Below the pieces are notes generated by a model. That model had not been told where the DNA came from and did not search any database. It was given only the letters and a program-made list of their open reading frames with translations. A stretch of DNA of 64,000 nucleotides from Cellulomonas soli. GTDB taxonomy: Bacteria > Actinomycetota > Actinomycetes > Actinomycetales > Cellulomonadaceae. Below are positions 43,526-54,700 of this stretch, piece by piece. The position numbers and the translations under genes are program-made. Where the stretch lies: positions 3,224,001 to 3,288,000 of the forward strand of contig NZ_JACBZJ010000001.1 of assembly GCF_013409305.1 (NCBI RefSeq), read 5' to 3'. Position 1 is the stretch's first letter, and every line of letters begins with the position of its first letter.

Positions 43526-43577
43526 ACCGGAGCGCCTCGTGCGTCACGGGCGCGGTCATCGATCCGGTGAGCGCAGA

Positions 43578-43627
43578 CGAGAGCGGGAGGGCACCCCACC
43601 CCCACGGTGGGTGCCCTCCCGCTCTCG
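43578..43627. terminator. Bidirectional terminator, 19-bp perfect stem
   Basis: Arms at 43578-43596 and 43609-43627 with a 12-nt loop, between the convergent HAD and EIIA genes. Confidence 0.92.
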
Positions 43628-43638
43628 TGAGGAGGTGG

Positions 43639-43971
43639 TCAGTCGGCCGAGGTCGCGACCGGCACACCGAGCCGCTCGTAGACGTGCACGAGCTCCTCGG
43701 CGAGGTCACGCACCGTCATGGCCGAGGTCAGGTGGTCCTGCGCGTGCACCAGGATGATGTTCACCGGCACCCGCTCGCCGCGCGCCTCGCTCTGCACCAG
43801 CTCGGTCTGGCGCTGGTGTGCCGCTCCGAGGGAGCTCTCCGCGGCGGCGAGCAGGCGCCACGCCTCGGGCAGGTCACCCTGGCGGGCGGCCCGCAGGGCG
43901 AGCATCGCGCTCGATCGCGCATCACCCGCCTGCGAGATCAGCTCGAATGCGATCGCGTATTCCTCATCCAT
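43639..43971 (-). CDS. PTS EIIA, lactose/cellobiose family
   Basis: A 110-aa helical-bundle EIIA. The phosphorylated histidine is His76 in ILVHAQDHLT, matching His89 of E. coli ChbA. It carries phosphate from HPr to EIIB. It is transcribed away from the PRD regulator gene, and operator C lies 105 bp upstream. The ATG at 43971 has GGGAG upstream. Confidence 0.95.
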   Translation of the reverse strand: MDEEYAIAFELISQAGDARSSAMLALRAARQGDLPEAWRLLAAAESSLGAAHQRQTELVQSEARGERVPVNIILVHAQDHLTSAMTVRDLAEELVHVYERLGVPVATSAD

Positions 43972-44075
43972 CGCTGAACTCCCTGCGCAACCCTGGTTCG
44001 TGGACGGGATCGGTCACCCGCCGTGTGGTGCGACAAGCGTGCGTCCGACGGACAGGACTGTGCCACCATCAGCGC

Positions 44076-44091
44076 TTCCTCCGCGGCGGAA
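44076..44091. promoter_or_regulatory. PTS regulon operator C
   Basis: TTCCTCCGCGGCGGAA lies between the divergent EIIA and PRD-regulator genes, 105 bp from the EIIA start and 85 bp from the regulator start. It may serve both, giving autoregulation. Confidence 0.76.
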
Positions 44092-44175
44092 CCGCCGCTC
44101 GTTGCCGCGTCCTGCCGGCCGTGTGACAGTGATGAGGACGGTGGAGCCACTCGTCGCACGCACGTCGGAGGCACG

Positions 44176-46083
44176 GTGTACACGACCAAGCAGGAGCAGC
44201 TCCTGCGCATCCTGCGCGACGCCACCGAGGCGACGCCCGGGACACGGCTGGCGACGGCCCTGGGCGTCTCGACCCGCAGCGTGCGCAACTACGTCCGCGA
44301 GCTGAACGAGCTCGCGGGCACGGAGATGATCTCCGCCTCGCACCGTGGGTACTGGCTCGACGAGCGCGCGCTGCGCGCGTTCGAGCAGGGCAGGCGTGAG
44401 CACTCCCGTGCCGAGACCCCGATGCAGCGGCTGTACTACATCGTCCGCCGCCTGGTGACGTCGCAGGACGGTGTGGACGTGTACGACCTCGCCGCGATGC
44501 TGTACGTGTCGGACGCGACGATCGAGGCGGACCTGGCGAAGGTGCGCACGCTCGTGCGCGAGTTCGGGCTGGTGCTCCGCCGCCACCAGTGGATCGTGGC
44601 GTTGGAGGGGTCCGAGCGGGACAAGCGTCGTCTCGTGCGGCAGATCCTGCTCGACTCGACGCACGGCGTCGCGGCCGTCGGGCTGTCGGCCGCGCTGCGC
44701 GAGTACCACTCCTACGACCTGCCGAGCCTGATCGCCCTGCTGCGGCAGACGCTCACCGAGCACTCCCTGACGGTGCAGGAGTACGCGCTCACCGATCTGG
44801 CCCTGCACGTCGTGATCGCGGTCGACCGGGTCTCGGCCGGGCACCTGCGCGAGCCGCAGGCCACGGACCAGGAGCGGTACCCCGCGCTGGAGGCGGTCGC
44901 CGACGACCTGGCCGACGCGCTCGAGGAGCGTTACGGGGTCGGCCTGCCTCCCACGGAGCGCCGTGACCTGGCCCGGCTGATCGCCGCGCGCACCGGGCCG
45001 AACCTCGATGCGGCGGGCCTCGTCCCGGACGACCCGTCCGTCGTGCTGGTCCGCCAGGTCATGCGCGAGCTGTCCGAGTCGTACCTCCTGGACATCGACG
45101 ACCCGACCTTCCCGGTCAACCTCGCGTTGCACGTGCACAACCTCGTGCGCCGGGCCCGCTCGGGTGCGTACGCGAGGAACCCGCTCGGGGCCTCGTTCAA
45201 GCAGTCGCACCCGCTCGTGCACGAGCTGGCGGTGTTCGTCGCCAGCCGGATCGAGGCCGGCACGGGCGTCGAGGTCAACGAGGACGAGATCGCGTTCCTG
45301 TCGCTGCACCTGGGCGCCCACCTGCACAAGAGCCTGGCCGCGGTGGACCAGGTCAGCGTGGTGTGCGCGGCACCGCAGTACTACGACGCGCACCGCGCGT
45401 TCGTCGACCGCCTCGCCGAGCACCTGGGGGACACGGCCGTCATCCAGGCCGCCGTCGACACCGTGCACCACGACTGGTCGGCCACGAGCGCCGACGTGGT
45501 GGTCAGCTCGGTGGAGGTCGGGGCCGACGTGCCCGCCGAGGTCGTGATGATCTCCCCGGTCCCGACCCGCGCCGAGCTCGACCGCGTCAGCGACGTCGTC
45601 CGTGCGGTCCGAGCCCGCAAGGTCGCCTCCCGGATCCGGTGGACGCTGTCCGAGCTGCTCGACCCTCGGCTGTTCTGGCACGTGGACCGCGCGACGCGGG
45701 GGGAGGCGCTGAGCCTCATGTGTCGGCGCCTGCACGAGGAGGGCGTGACCGCCGCGAACATCCTCGACGACGTCCTGGAGCGTGAGCGGTTGTCCCCGAC
45801 CGCGTTCGGCGGGGCGTTGGCGGTGCCGCACTCCATGCGCATGGACGCCACCCGGACCGCGATCTCGGTGCTGGTCAGCGACGAACCCATCGAGTGGGCC
45901 GGCTCGCAGGTGCACCTGGTCGTGCTGTTCGCGCTGAGCGCCGACGGTCGGCACGTGTTCCGGGACGTGCTCGACGAGATGATCGCCGCCCTGGCCGAAC
46001 CGGCCAAGATCACCGCGCTGATCGGCGGGTCGGCGTCCTACGAGGACTTCGTCACGACGCTGCTCGACGCCGTGGGGCGCTGA
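44176..46083 (+). CDS. PRD-domain transcriptional activator with EIIB- and EIIA-like domains (LicR/MtlR type)
   Basis: A 635-aa regulator. In order: a helix-turn-helix (TRLATALGVSTRSVRNYVREL, in part) and a second Mga-like one (VYDLAAMLYVSDATIEADL), PRD1 (about 185-290), PRD2 (about 300-400), an EIIB-like domain (SVVCAAPQYYD) and an EIIA-type 2 domain with His552 in AVPHSM. Such activators are switched by PTS phosphorylation: HPr turns them on, while cognate EIIB/EIIA domains turn them off when sugar is absent (family knowledge). The GTG start has a GGAGG site. It is the probable reader of operators A to D. Confidence 0.93.
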   Translation: MYTTKQEQLLRILRDATEATPGTRLATALGVSTRSVRNYVRELNELAGTEMISASHRGYWLDERALRAFEQGRREHSRAETPMQRLYYIVRRLVTSQDGVDVYDLAAMLYVSDATIEADLAKVRTLVREFGLVLRRHQWIVALEGSERDKRRLVRQILLDSTHGVAAVGLSAALREYHSYDLPSLIALLRQTLTEHSLTVQEYALTDLALHVVIAVDRVSAGHLREPQATDQERYPALEAVADDLADALEERYGVGLPPTERRDLARLIAARTGPNLDAAGLVPDDPSVVLVRQVMRELSESYLLDIDDPTFPVNLALHVHNLVRRARSGAYARNPLGASFKQSHPLVHELAVFVASRIEAGTGVEVNEDEIAFLSLHLGAHLHKSLAAVDQVSVVCAAPQYYDAHRAFVDRLAEHLGDTAVIQAAVDTVHHDWSATSADVVVSSVEVGADVPAEVVMISPVPTRAELDRVSDVVRAVRARKVASRIRWTLSELLDPRLFWHVDRATRGEALSLMCRRLHEEGVTAANILDDVLERERLSPTAFGGALAVPHSMRMDATRTAISVLVSDEPIEWAGSQVHLVVLFALSADGRHVFRDVLDEMIAALAEPAKITALIGGSASYEDFVTTLLDAVGR

Positions 46084-46104
46084 ACCGGCTGAGCGAATGT
46101 TGGG

Positions 46105-46120
46105 TTCCGCGTCGGCGGAA
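46105..46120. promoter_or_regulatory. PTS regulon operator D
   Basis: TTCCGCGTCGGCGGAA lies 22 nt after the regulator stop and 123 bp upstream of the EIIB start, indicating a separate promoter for EIIB-GH1. Confidence 0.76.
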
Positions 46121-46243
46121 ACGGGGCTGATGGCACGCGGCGGCCCGGTCGGAAACGATGGATCTGCCAGCCGAGGTCACCACGCGGAGCACCGGCCGGC
46201 ACAGGGCCCGCACCGACGCGGACCCCTTGCCACGGAGGTCACC

Positions 46244-47966
<1,723 letters not shown>

Positions 47967-47974
47967 ACCGCGGT

Positions 47975-48011
47975 GCGGTGACGTCAGGGGCCCCCGTCCT
48001 GACGTCACCGC
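47975..48011 (+). terminator. 14-bp hairpin between GH1 and HPr genes
   Basis: A perfect stem (47975-47988 with 47998-48011) and a 9-nt loop. It is probably a partial terminator that sets HPr and downstream expression apart from EIIB-GH1, or reports a second transcript start. Confidence 0.65.
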
Positions 48012-48052
48012 GCCGTGCCCGAAACCCGACCGTTCCCGAGGAGCGCACCCCG

Positions 48053-48319
48053 ATGATCGCGACCGCCGAGGTCACCGTGACCAACCCCTCCGGCCTGCAC
48101 GCACGCCCCGCCACCGAGCTCGTCAAGGTGGCCTCCGCCCTGACCTCCACCACACACCTCGTGCTCGACGACCGGACCATCGACGCCCGCTCGGTGCTGT
48201 CCGTCATGGGCGCCGCCATCGCCGGTGGCCGGACGCTGACCGTCCGGTGCGAGGGCGAGCAGGCCGACGCCGACCTGCAGGCCGTCGTCGACGCGTTCGC
48301 GGCCGGCCTCGGCGAGTGA
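48053..48319 (+). CDS. ptsH: Phosphocarrier protein HPr
   Basis: An 88-aa HPr. His16 in SGLHARPA is the phospho-histidine (position 15 of the standard numbering), and Ser47 in DARSVLSVMG corresponds to regulatory Ser46. It relays phosphate from EI (40944) to EIIA and probably to the PRD regulator. The ribosome-binding site is CGAGGAG. Its presence makes the locus a complete PTS chain. Confidence 0.96.
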   Translation: MIATAEVTVTNPSGLHARPATELVKVASALTSTTHLVLDDRTIDARSVLSVMGAAIAGGRTLTVRCEGEQADADLQAVVDAFAAGLGE

Positions 48320-48387
48320 CCGCCGACCCTCCCCACCCAGCAGCAGCAACCGCGCGGCGAGCACCGCCGCCTCGAAGGAGCCTCGTC

Positions 48388-49419
48388 ATGCTCACGATCG
48401 CCTACATCGGCAACGGCAAGAGCGCGAACCGCTACCACATGCCGTTCGTCCTGACCCGCCCGGACACCTTCCGCATCAAGACCGTCTACGCCCCGGCCCC
48501 GTCCCCGTGGACGCCCGTCGAGGGCGTCACCTACGTCGAGGACCTGCAGGCGATCTGGGACGACCCGCAGATCGACCTCGTCGTGATCTGCACGCCCCAC
48601 GACACCCACGTCGAGCTCGCCCGCACCGCACTCGAGCACGGCAAGAACGCCCTGGTCGAGAAGCCGTTCGCGCCCACCGCCGCCGAGGCCCGCGAGCTGT
48701 TCGCCCTGGCGCAGGCCAAGGGCCTGTTCCTGCAGTGCTTCCAGAACCGGCGGTTCGACGCGGACTTCCTCACCGTGCAGCAGGTCATCGAGTCCGGCGT
48801 CCTGGGCGACCTGCTCGAGCTGGAGATGCACTTCGACTACTACCGGCCCGAATGGCCGACGAGCGTCACGCACTTCGACCCCGACTGGTCGTACCTGTAC
48901 GGGCACGGGGTGCACACCGTCGACCAGGTGCTCGGGTACTTCGGCAGCCCCGACCGGATCCACTCCGAGGTCCGCCAGCTGCTCGGCCCGGGCCGCATGA
49001 ACGACTACTTCGACCTCGACCTGTACTACGGAACGCTCAAGGTGTCGGTGAAGTCGAGCTTCTTCCGCGTCAAGGAGCGCCCCAGCTTCGTCGTCTACGG
49101 CACGAAGGGCACGTTCGTGAAGGCGGTCAAGGACCGTCAGGAGGAGCACCTCAAGCTGTTCTACCTGCCCGGGCAGCCCGGGTTCGGCGTCGACCTGCCC
49201 GAGCACTACGGCACGCTGACCTACTACGACGAGGACGGGGTCTTCCACGAGGAGAAGGTGATCTCGCAGGTCGGCGACTACGGCCGCGTCTACGACGGTG
49301 TGCACGCCTCGATCGTCGACAGCGCACCCAAGGTCGTGCAGGACGAGCAGACCATCGAGCTGATCCAGATCCTCGAGGACGCCATCCGCCCGCTCGTCGA
49401 GCAGGAGGCCGGCCGATGA
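48388..49419 (+). CDS. Gfo/Idh/MocA-family oxidoreductase (3), YhhX-like
   Basis: A 343-aa oxidoreductase close to the E. coli YhhX type, as judged from YIGNGKSANRYHMPFVL at the N-terminus, CTPHDTHVELA, VEKPFAPT, the QNRRFDADFL stretch, HFDYYRPEW and GDYGRVYDGVH. The nucleotide loop is GxGxxxN rather than GxGxxG, as in that subfamily. It is in the HPr operon with an AAGGAG ribosome-binding site. Function in the pathway unknown; it may act on a 3-keto or phospho sugar. Confidence 0.92.
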   Translation: MLTIAYIGNGKSANRYHMPFVLTRPDTFRIKTVYAPAPSPWTPVEGVTYVEDLQAIWDDPQIDLVVICTPHDTHVELARTALEHGKNALVEKPFAPTAAEARELFALAQAKGLFLQCFQNRRFDADFLTVQQVIESGVLGDLLELEMHFDYYRPEWPTSVTHFDPDWSYLYGHGVHTVDQVLGYFGSPDRIHSEVRQLLGPGRMNDYFDLDLYYGTLKVSVKSSFFRVKERPSFVVYGTKGTFVKAVKDRQEEHLKLFYLPGQPGFGVDLPEHYGTLTYYDEDGVFHEEKVISQVGDYGRVYDGVHASIVDSAPKVVQDEQTIELIQILEDAIRPLVEQEAGR

Positions 49420-50399
49420 ACCTCGCGATCCTCGGGTCGGGCATGATCGTGCGCGACTTCCTGTCGATCTCCCACGAGATCCCCGGCCTGGCCCTGCGCG
49501 CGATCTTCGGGCTGGAGTCCGTGCGTCCCGACCTGGACGAGCTCAGCGCGACGTACGCGATCCCGGCCGTCTACACGGACCTCGACGCGTGCCTGGCAGA
49601 CCCCGACGTCGACACCGTCTACGTCGGCCTCCCCAACTCGCTGCACGCACCGTTCGCCAAGCGGGCCCTGCTGGCGGGCAAGCACGTGATCTGCGAGAAG
49701 CCGTTCACGCTGAGCGTGGCCGACCTGGCCGAGCTGCGGGCGATCGCGCAGGAGCGTGACCTCATCCTCGTCGAGGGGGTCACGACCCAGTACCTGTCGA
49801 ACTACCGGGCGATCAAGGAGAGCCTGCCGCAGCTCGGTGAGCTCAAGCTGGTGCAGTGCGAGTACTCCCAGTACTCCTCGCGGTACCCGGCGTTCCGGGA
49901 GGGCACCGTGCTGCCCGCGTTCGACCCGGCGATGGGCGGCGGGGCGCTGATGGACATCGGCGTCTACACGCTGCACTTCGTCGCCGGTCTGCTAGGACGG
50001 CCGCAGACCATCAGCTACACCGCGAACGTCGAACGCGGCGTGGACACCTCGGGCGTCGTCGTGCTCGACTACGGCACCTGCACCGCGGTCCTGGTCTGCG
50101 CGAAGGACTCCGGGGGCCTGATCCGCACCAAGCTGCAGGGCAACGACGGCACGATCCTGATGACCAGCCCGCCGAACATCTGCGACGACTTCTCGATCAC
50201 GCTGCGCGGGCAGGAGACGCAGGTCGTGGACCGCAAGGTGCACGAGCACCGCATGGTCGAGGAGTTCCGCGCGTTCGAGGCCATGATCCGCACCCGGGAC
50301 CTGGCCGAGCGCGACGCCCGGCTCGACCACTCCGAGCTCGTCCTCGAGCTCGCCGCGGCGGCGCTGGCATCAGCGGGCATCCGGCTGGGTCCTGCCTGA
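49416..50399 (+). CDS. Gfo/Idh/MocA-family oxidoreductase (4)
   Basis: A 327-aa oxidoreductase, fourth of the family in this locus: AILGSGMIVRDF nucleotide loop, CEKPFTLS catalytic lysine, and MGGGALMDIGVYTLHFVAGLLG in the C-terminal domain. The ATG overlaps the stop of oxidoreductase 3 (ATGA), so the two are translated together and may work as a pair. It ends the PTS locus and is convergent with the NmrA-type gene. Confidence 0.93.
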   Translation: MNLAILGSGMIVRDFLSISHEIPGLALRAIFGLESVRPDLDELSATYAIPAVYTDLDACLADPDVDTVYVGLPNSLHAPFAKRALLAGKHVICEKPFTLSVADLAELRAIAQERDLILVEGVTTQYLSNYRAIKESLPQLGELKLVQCEYSQYSSRYPAFREGTVLPAFDPAMGGGALMDIGVYTLHFVAGLLGRPQTISYTANVERGVDTSGVVVLDYGTCTAVLVCAKDSGGLIRTKLQGNDGTILMTSPPNICDDFSITLRGQETQVVDRKVHEHRMVEEFRAFEAMIRTRDLAERDARLDHSELVLELAAAALASAGIRLGPA

Positions 50400-50412
50400 C
50401 AGGTCGTCCCGG

Positions 50413-51117
50413 TCAGCCGGGGACCGCCCGGTCGGCGTGCGTGCTGGTGGCGGGCGCCGCTGCCGAGGCGCCCCGTGGGGGCTGTCGACCCGTGGTCAGG
50501 ACCGCGGTGCGCCGCGACCACGCGTCGCCCGTGGCTGCCTCGAGGAGGAAGCCGGCGACATCCGCGCGGGAGACGCGCGGCAGGCCCGGGAGCCGGTCGA
50601 GGTCGGTGAGGTCGACGGCGCGGAACCGGGGTGACCTGCCCTTGTTGGTCAGCAGGACCGGGTACGCGAGGGTCCAGTCGAGACCGGACGCTGTCAGCGC
50701 GCGCTCCCCGGCGGCCTTGTCGGCGTAGATCGCCTTGCCGCCGCCGTTGTACATGAGCTGCGCCAGGCGCGACGCCTTGTCCAGCGAGGCGCCCACACCG
50801 AACGCCGACATGATGAGGACCCGCTGGACCCCGCTGCGCTGGGCGGCAGCGGTGATCGTGCTCACGGCCCTCTCGCTGAAGCCGTTGGGCCTGCCGCTGC
50901 TGAGCCCGAGCGTGCTGACCACGGCGTCCGTCCCGCGCATCGCCACAGTCATCGCCTCGACGTCGAGCACATCGCCGACCACGGCGGTCAGGCGGTCGTG
51001 CGCGGCGAGCTTCTCCGGGCTGCGCACGTAGGCGACCACGTCGTGACCGGCGGCCAGGGCCTCCTCCGCGACCAGGGTGCCTGTGCTCCCGGTGGCCCCC
51101 AGGACGAAGAGCTTCAT
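50413..51117 (-). CDS. NmrA-type NAD(P)-binding reductase/epimerase
   Basis: A 234-aa atypical short-chain dehydrogenase of the NAD(P)H-binding (PF13460) type: FVLGATGSTGTLVAEEAL nucleotide motif (Gly7, 10, 13), VVGDVLDVEAM and DWTLAYPVLL. Members reduce quinones or act as redox-sensing regulators. It is divergent from the HxlR regulator, the usual control gene for such oxidoreductases. The C-terminal 25 residues are Ala/Pro-rich. Confidence 0.9.
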   Translation of the reverse strand: MKLFVLGATGSTGTLVAEEALAAGHDVVAYVRSPEKLAAHDRLTAVVGDVLDVEAMTVAMRGTDAVVSTLGLSSGRPNGFSERAVSTITAAAQRSGVQRVLIMSAFGVGASLDKASRLAQLMYNGGGKAIYADKAAGERALTASGLDWTLAYPVLLTNKGRSPRFRAVDLTDLDRLPGLPRVSRADVAGFLLEAATGDAWSRRTAVLTTGRQPPRGASAAAPATSTHADRAVPG

Positions 51118-51166
51118 GGTCGACACCTTCCCTCGAGTGCGGCGTGAGGACGGCCGCTTCCCAGAC

Positions 51167-51195
51167 GTTAGCGCTATCAAGAGGGAAGTGCTAAC
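51167..51195. promoter_or_regulatory. Inverted repeat GTTAGC-N17-GCTAAC, candidate HxlR operator
   Basis: It occupies the short divergent region between the reductase and the HxlR gene and ends 2 bp before the GTG of the latter. A TTGATA-like -35 for the reductase lies inside it. Confidence 0.5.
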
Positions 51196-51197
51196 TG

Positions 51198-51638
51198 GTG
51201 ACTAGCATCGTCGTCATGAGTCGAGCGACCGAGCGGGCCGACGGGATGAGCGTGTTCGACCCGGGATGCACCTCGCGGAGCGTGCTGGAGCACGCGACCG
51301 GCCGGTGGGGGGCGCTGACGCTGGCCGCGCTGGTCGACGGTCCACTGCGGTTCGCGCAGGTTCGGCGGGCGGTCAGCGGGGTCTCGGACCGGATGCTCTC
51401 CCAGACCCTCCAGCGTCTGGAGGCCGACGGGCTCCTCTCGCGCACCCAGCACTCCGTGATCCCGCCGCGGGTGGACTACGAGCTGACCGACCTGGGGCGG
51501 CCGATCGCGGCGCGCATCTGCGACCTGATCGACGCCATCTACGACCAGCTCCCCGGAATCGTGACCCACCAGCGCGCTCGTGCCGACGGCATCGGCGGCA
51601 TCGACCTCCCCGAGACCGGTGAGCCGCCCGCCTCGTAG
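51198..51638 (+). CDS. HxlR-family winged-helix regulator
   Basis: A 146-aa regulator with a conserved N-terminal Cys (PGCTSRSVLE) and the HxlR core: RWGALTLAALVDGPLRFAQVRR, then SDRMLSQTLQRLEADGLLSR (both in part). The Cys before the first helix is a redox or electrophile sensor in QorR/HypR-type members (family knowledge), so it probably controls the divergent reductase in response to quinones or aldehydes. GTG 51198 has AGGGAAG upstream; ATG 51216 lacks a ribosome-binding site. Confidence 0.9.
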   Translation: MTSIVVMSRATERADGMSVFDPGCTSRSVLEHATGRWGALTLAALVDGPLRFAQVRRAVSGVSDRMLSQTLQRLEADGLLSRTQHSVIPPRVDYELTDLGRPIAARICDLIDAIYDQLPGIVTHQRARADGIGGIDLPETGEPPAS

Positions 51639-51707
51639 GCGACCGTCGCCGGCGCAGACGGCGCCGTCACACGCGGTGCGACTCGATCGACCGCCTCGCG
51701 GCCCCAG

Positions 51708-54700
51708 TCACCGCCTCCGGCCCCGGCGTGCGAGCGCCACCGTCGCCAACCCGGCCAGGAGCAGCGCGATCGTGACGGCGAGCAGCCATCCGAGCTCGGC
51801 GCCCGTCATGGCCAGAGCCCCCGTGCGGCTCTGGCCGGGGGAATCGCCCGCCGAGACCGCACCAGAGCCATCGGTGCCCGCCGACGCGTCACCACCGGGA
51901 ACGGCCGCGGCGACCGTGCGGTGCACGAGGACCGTGTAGGCGCTGCTGAAGCGCCCGTTCGCGGACGTCACCGTGAGCGTGCTGACCTCAGCCTTGCCAT
52001 GCGTGCCCGGTTGGGTGACGGTCTGGCTCCCCTCGGTCGCGCTCGCGCTCGCCCCGTCGGCTGCCGCAGTCAGCGCGACGGCGGGTGCCGCCGCGCCCGC
52101 CGCCCAGTCGATGACGTAGGTGCGCGTCGTGGGGCTGAAGCCGTCGACCGGGGTGGCGTCCACCGTGACGGCGCTCGCGCTCGTCACGCTCGCCCGGGTG
52201 TCGTCGCCGTGGTTCGTCACGGTGACGCTCCCGTCGGCCGCGAGGAGGACGTCGGCCGTCATCGCGGCGGCGAGGTTGAGGCGCTGCCAGCTGGCGTCGC
52301 CCTCCGAGGTGAGGTCGAGCGGGTAGCCCGAGTCGAGTGCGGTCTGCTCGAGGACCTCGACGCGCTGCGCGGTGGTGAGGCTCGGGAAGGCGGTGCTGAG
52401 CAGGGCCGCCGCCTCGTCCGGGACCGTGATGGCCTGCCCGGCCGCGCCGACCTGGGAGAAGCCGTAGCTGAGCCGGGAGGTGTACCGGTCCACCGCGGCC
52501 GTCTCGTCGAGGGCGTCGTACGGGTCGCCCTGGCACTCGGCGAGAGTGTCGCCGTACCCGTGCTCCCGGCAGGCGGTCAGGAGCACGTTCTCGATCTCGG
52601 CGTGCGCCGACTCCAGCAGCGGGGCGAACTCCGGGTCCGCCCACCGGTGCGCGACCGTCGCCTGCGAGACCATGCGGCCGCCCATGACGTCGAGCGGGTA
52701 GTGGAAGCCCAGGACGATGCGGTTGTCGCCGTACTCGGAGGTCCGGGCAAGGATCCCGGACGACAGCTCCGGCAGCAGCGTCGCCAGCAGCGTGCCTGCG
52801 GTGTACCCACCGTAGGTGTGCCCGCTCGGGAAAGATCCGCTCGTGGTCAACCCGGCGTAGGAGCCGTTGTTCGACTCGTAGATCTTGCCGCCCTCACCCA
52901 CGAATCCGAGCCGCACGTACGGGCGCTGGTAGGCGTACGTGCTCTTGGCCGCCTCCACGACGTCCAGCCCGGACGTCACCCGGCCGAACAGTGCGCTCGT
53001 CTCTGGCAGCCGGCCTGACTGCAGGGCGTCCAGGTAGAGCGGACCGAGCTGGGAGCCCAGCCCGTCGGCCATGGTGAGGGTCGGGCTGTTGTCCGCGTCG
53101 ATCTCGGCGCGGTCGACCTGGGCGGCGGACGCCGCGTGGTTGATCCCGACGGCGATGGTGTCGTTCTCGGCGCTCACCGCCTCGGTGGCACCCACGGAGG
53201 CGTTCTCGGCGAGGACATCGGTGCCGAGCGAGCGCTCCCCGCGCAGCAGGTAGACGAACATGCTCTCGCCGGTGGGGGTCGCCGGCCAGGAGTCCGAGGC
53301 GTACCCCGACGCGGACGCCAGGGCCACGGCCTCACCGCTCACGCCCGCACGTGTCGCCTCGGGGGCGACCGCCACCGAGGCTGCGGCCGGACCCGTGGTG
53401 ACCGCGGCCGTGGGCGCCGACGGCGCGGAGGTGCCCGCCGCGTTGACCGCGCTCACGACGGCCCTGTACGAGGCACCGACCGGCAGCAGGGCGAAGGTGA
53501 CCGACCGTTGCGTCGGGTCGTCGATGCGCACCTGGTGGTCGTCGCCGAGCGCGACCACGAAGCCGGTCACGGGCGAGCCGCCGTCGGCGGCGGGTGAGGT
53601 CCACTCGACGGTGACGCTGGACGCCTCGGCCGTGGCGGAGGTCGCAGCCGGCGCCGCGGGGACGCTGGCGTCACGCACGACGAGTGCCGAGAGCGCCGCC
53701 GACAGCGCCTCGCCGGCCGACGCGAGCTGGCTGTCGGTGGCACCGTCGAGTGCGAGCACCTGGTGGGCGCGTGCGAGCGCCTCCTGCAGGTCTGCCCAGG
53801 AGTCGCTCGTGTACCGCTCGTCGACGACGGCCGTCGCGGTGGCGATCAGATGGTCGAGGAGCAGACGGGCCCGGGGGACGAGCTGGCCCGCCGCCAGCCG
53901 CAGGGTCCGCGCCTGCCGGTCGACCTCGTCCTGCGTGGCCGGTGTCGTGGTGAGCATGGCTCGGGCGGCCGTGAGCTCACGCACGAAGGCCGCGAGGTCG
54001 ACGGCACCGTAGCGCGCACCGTCCTGCTCGAGGTGGGCCACCTCGTCGACCGCAGCCTGCAGCTCGCTCAGGTCGACCGGCCCGTCGCCGGCGTCGTCCG
54101 CAGCGGGCAGGAAGGTGAGCACGTCCAGGTTCGCCACGTACGGGTGGGTCGAGTCGGGGGTGGTGACCAGGCGAAGGAACACCCGGTGCGTACCTGTGAT
54201 CGCGGGCAGGTCAACGGCGGTCGTGCCCGCCGCCGTCCACGACGACCCGGTCACCGGCAGCGGGATCGTCGCGTAGGGCGTCCCGGGGCTGGACGCGTCG
54301 AAGTGGTCCAGGTAGAGCTGGATCCCGGAGCCCGTGCCGCACCGGGAGGAGTTGTTGACGTAGTGGACCTGCACGCGGTCGTGCGGGTTCGCGCCGAAGT
54401 CGATCTCGCCGTAGTCGAGCCACGCGGTGTTGCTCGTGCCCCCCAGGTCGGTGACGGTGGTGCCGTCGCTCCAGGTGGAGGTCTCCTTCTTCAGGCCGCC
54501 GCCGCTGTTGGCCACCCAGGCCGCCGCCTGGAGGGTGACGTCCTGGACGGGGCTGCGGGTCAGCTCGAAGGAGGTCACGTTGGCGACGTACGGCTGGGCG
54601 GCGGACTGCGTCGAGGACAGGAAGGACGCGTAGACGTCCTGGACGCCGGCGAACACGGTCGGGTCCAGCTCGACGACCGAGGTGCCGATCGTTCCCCACC

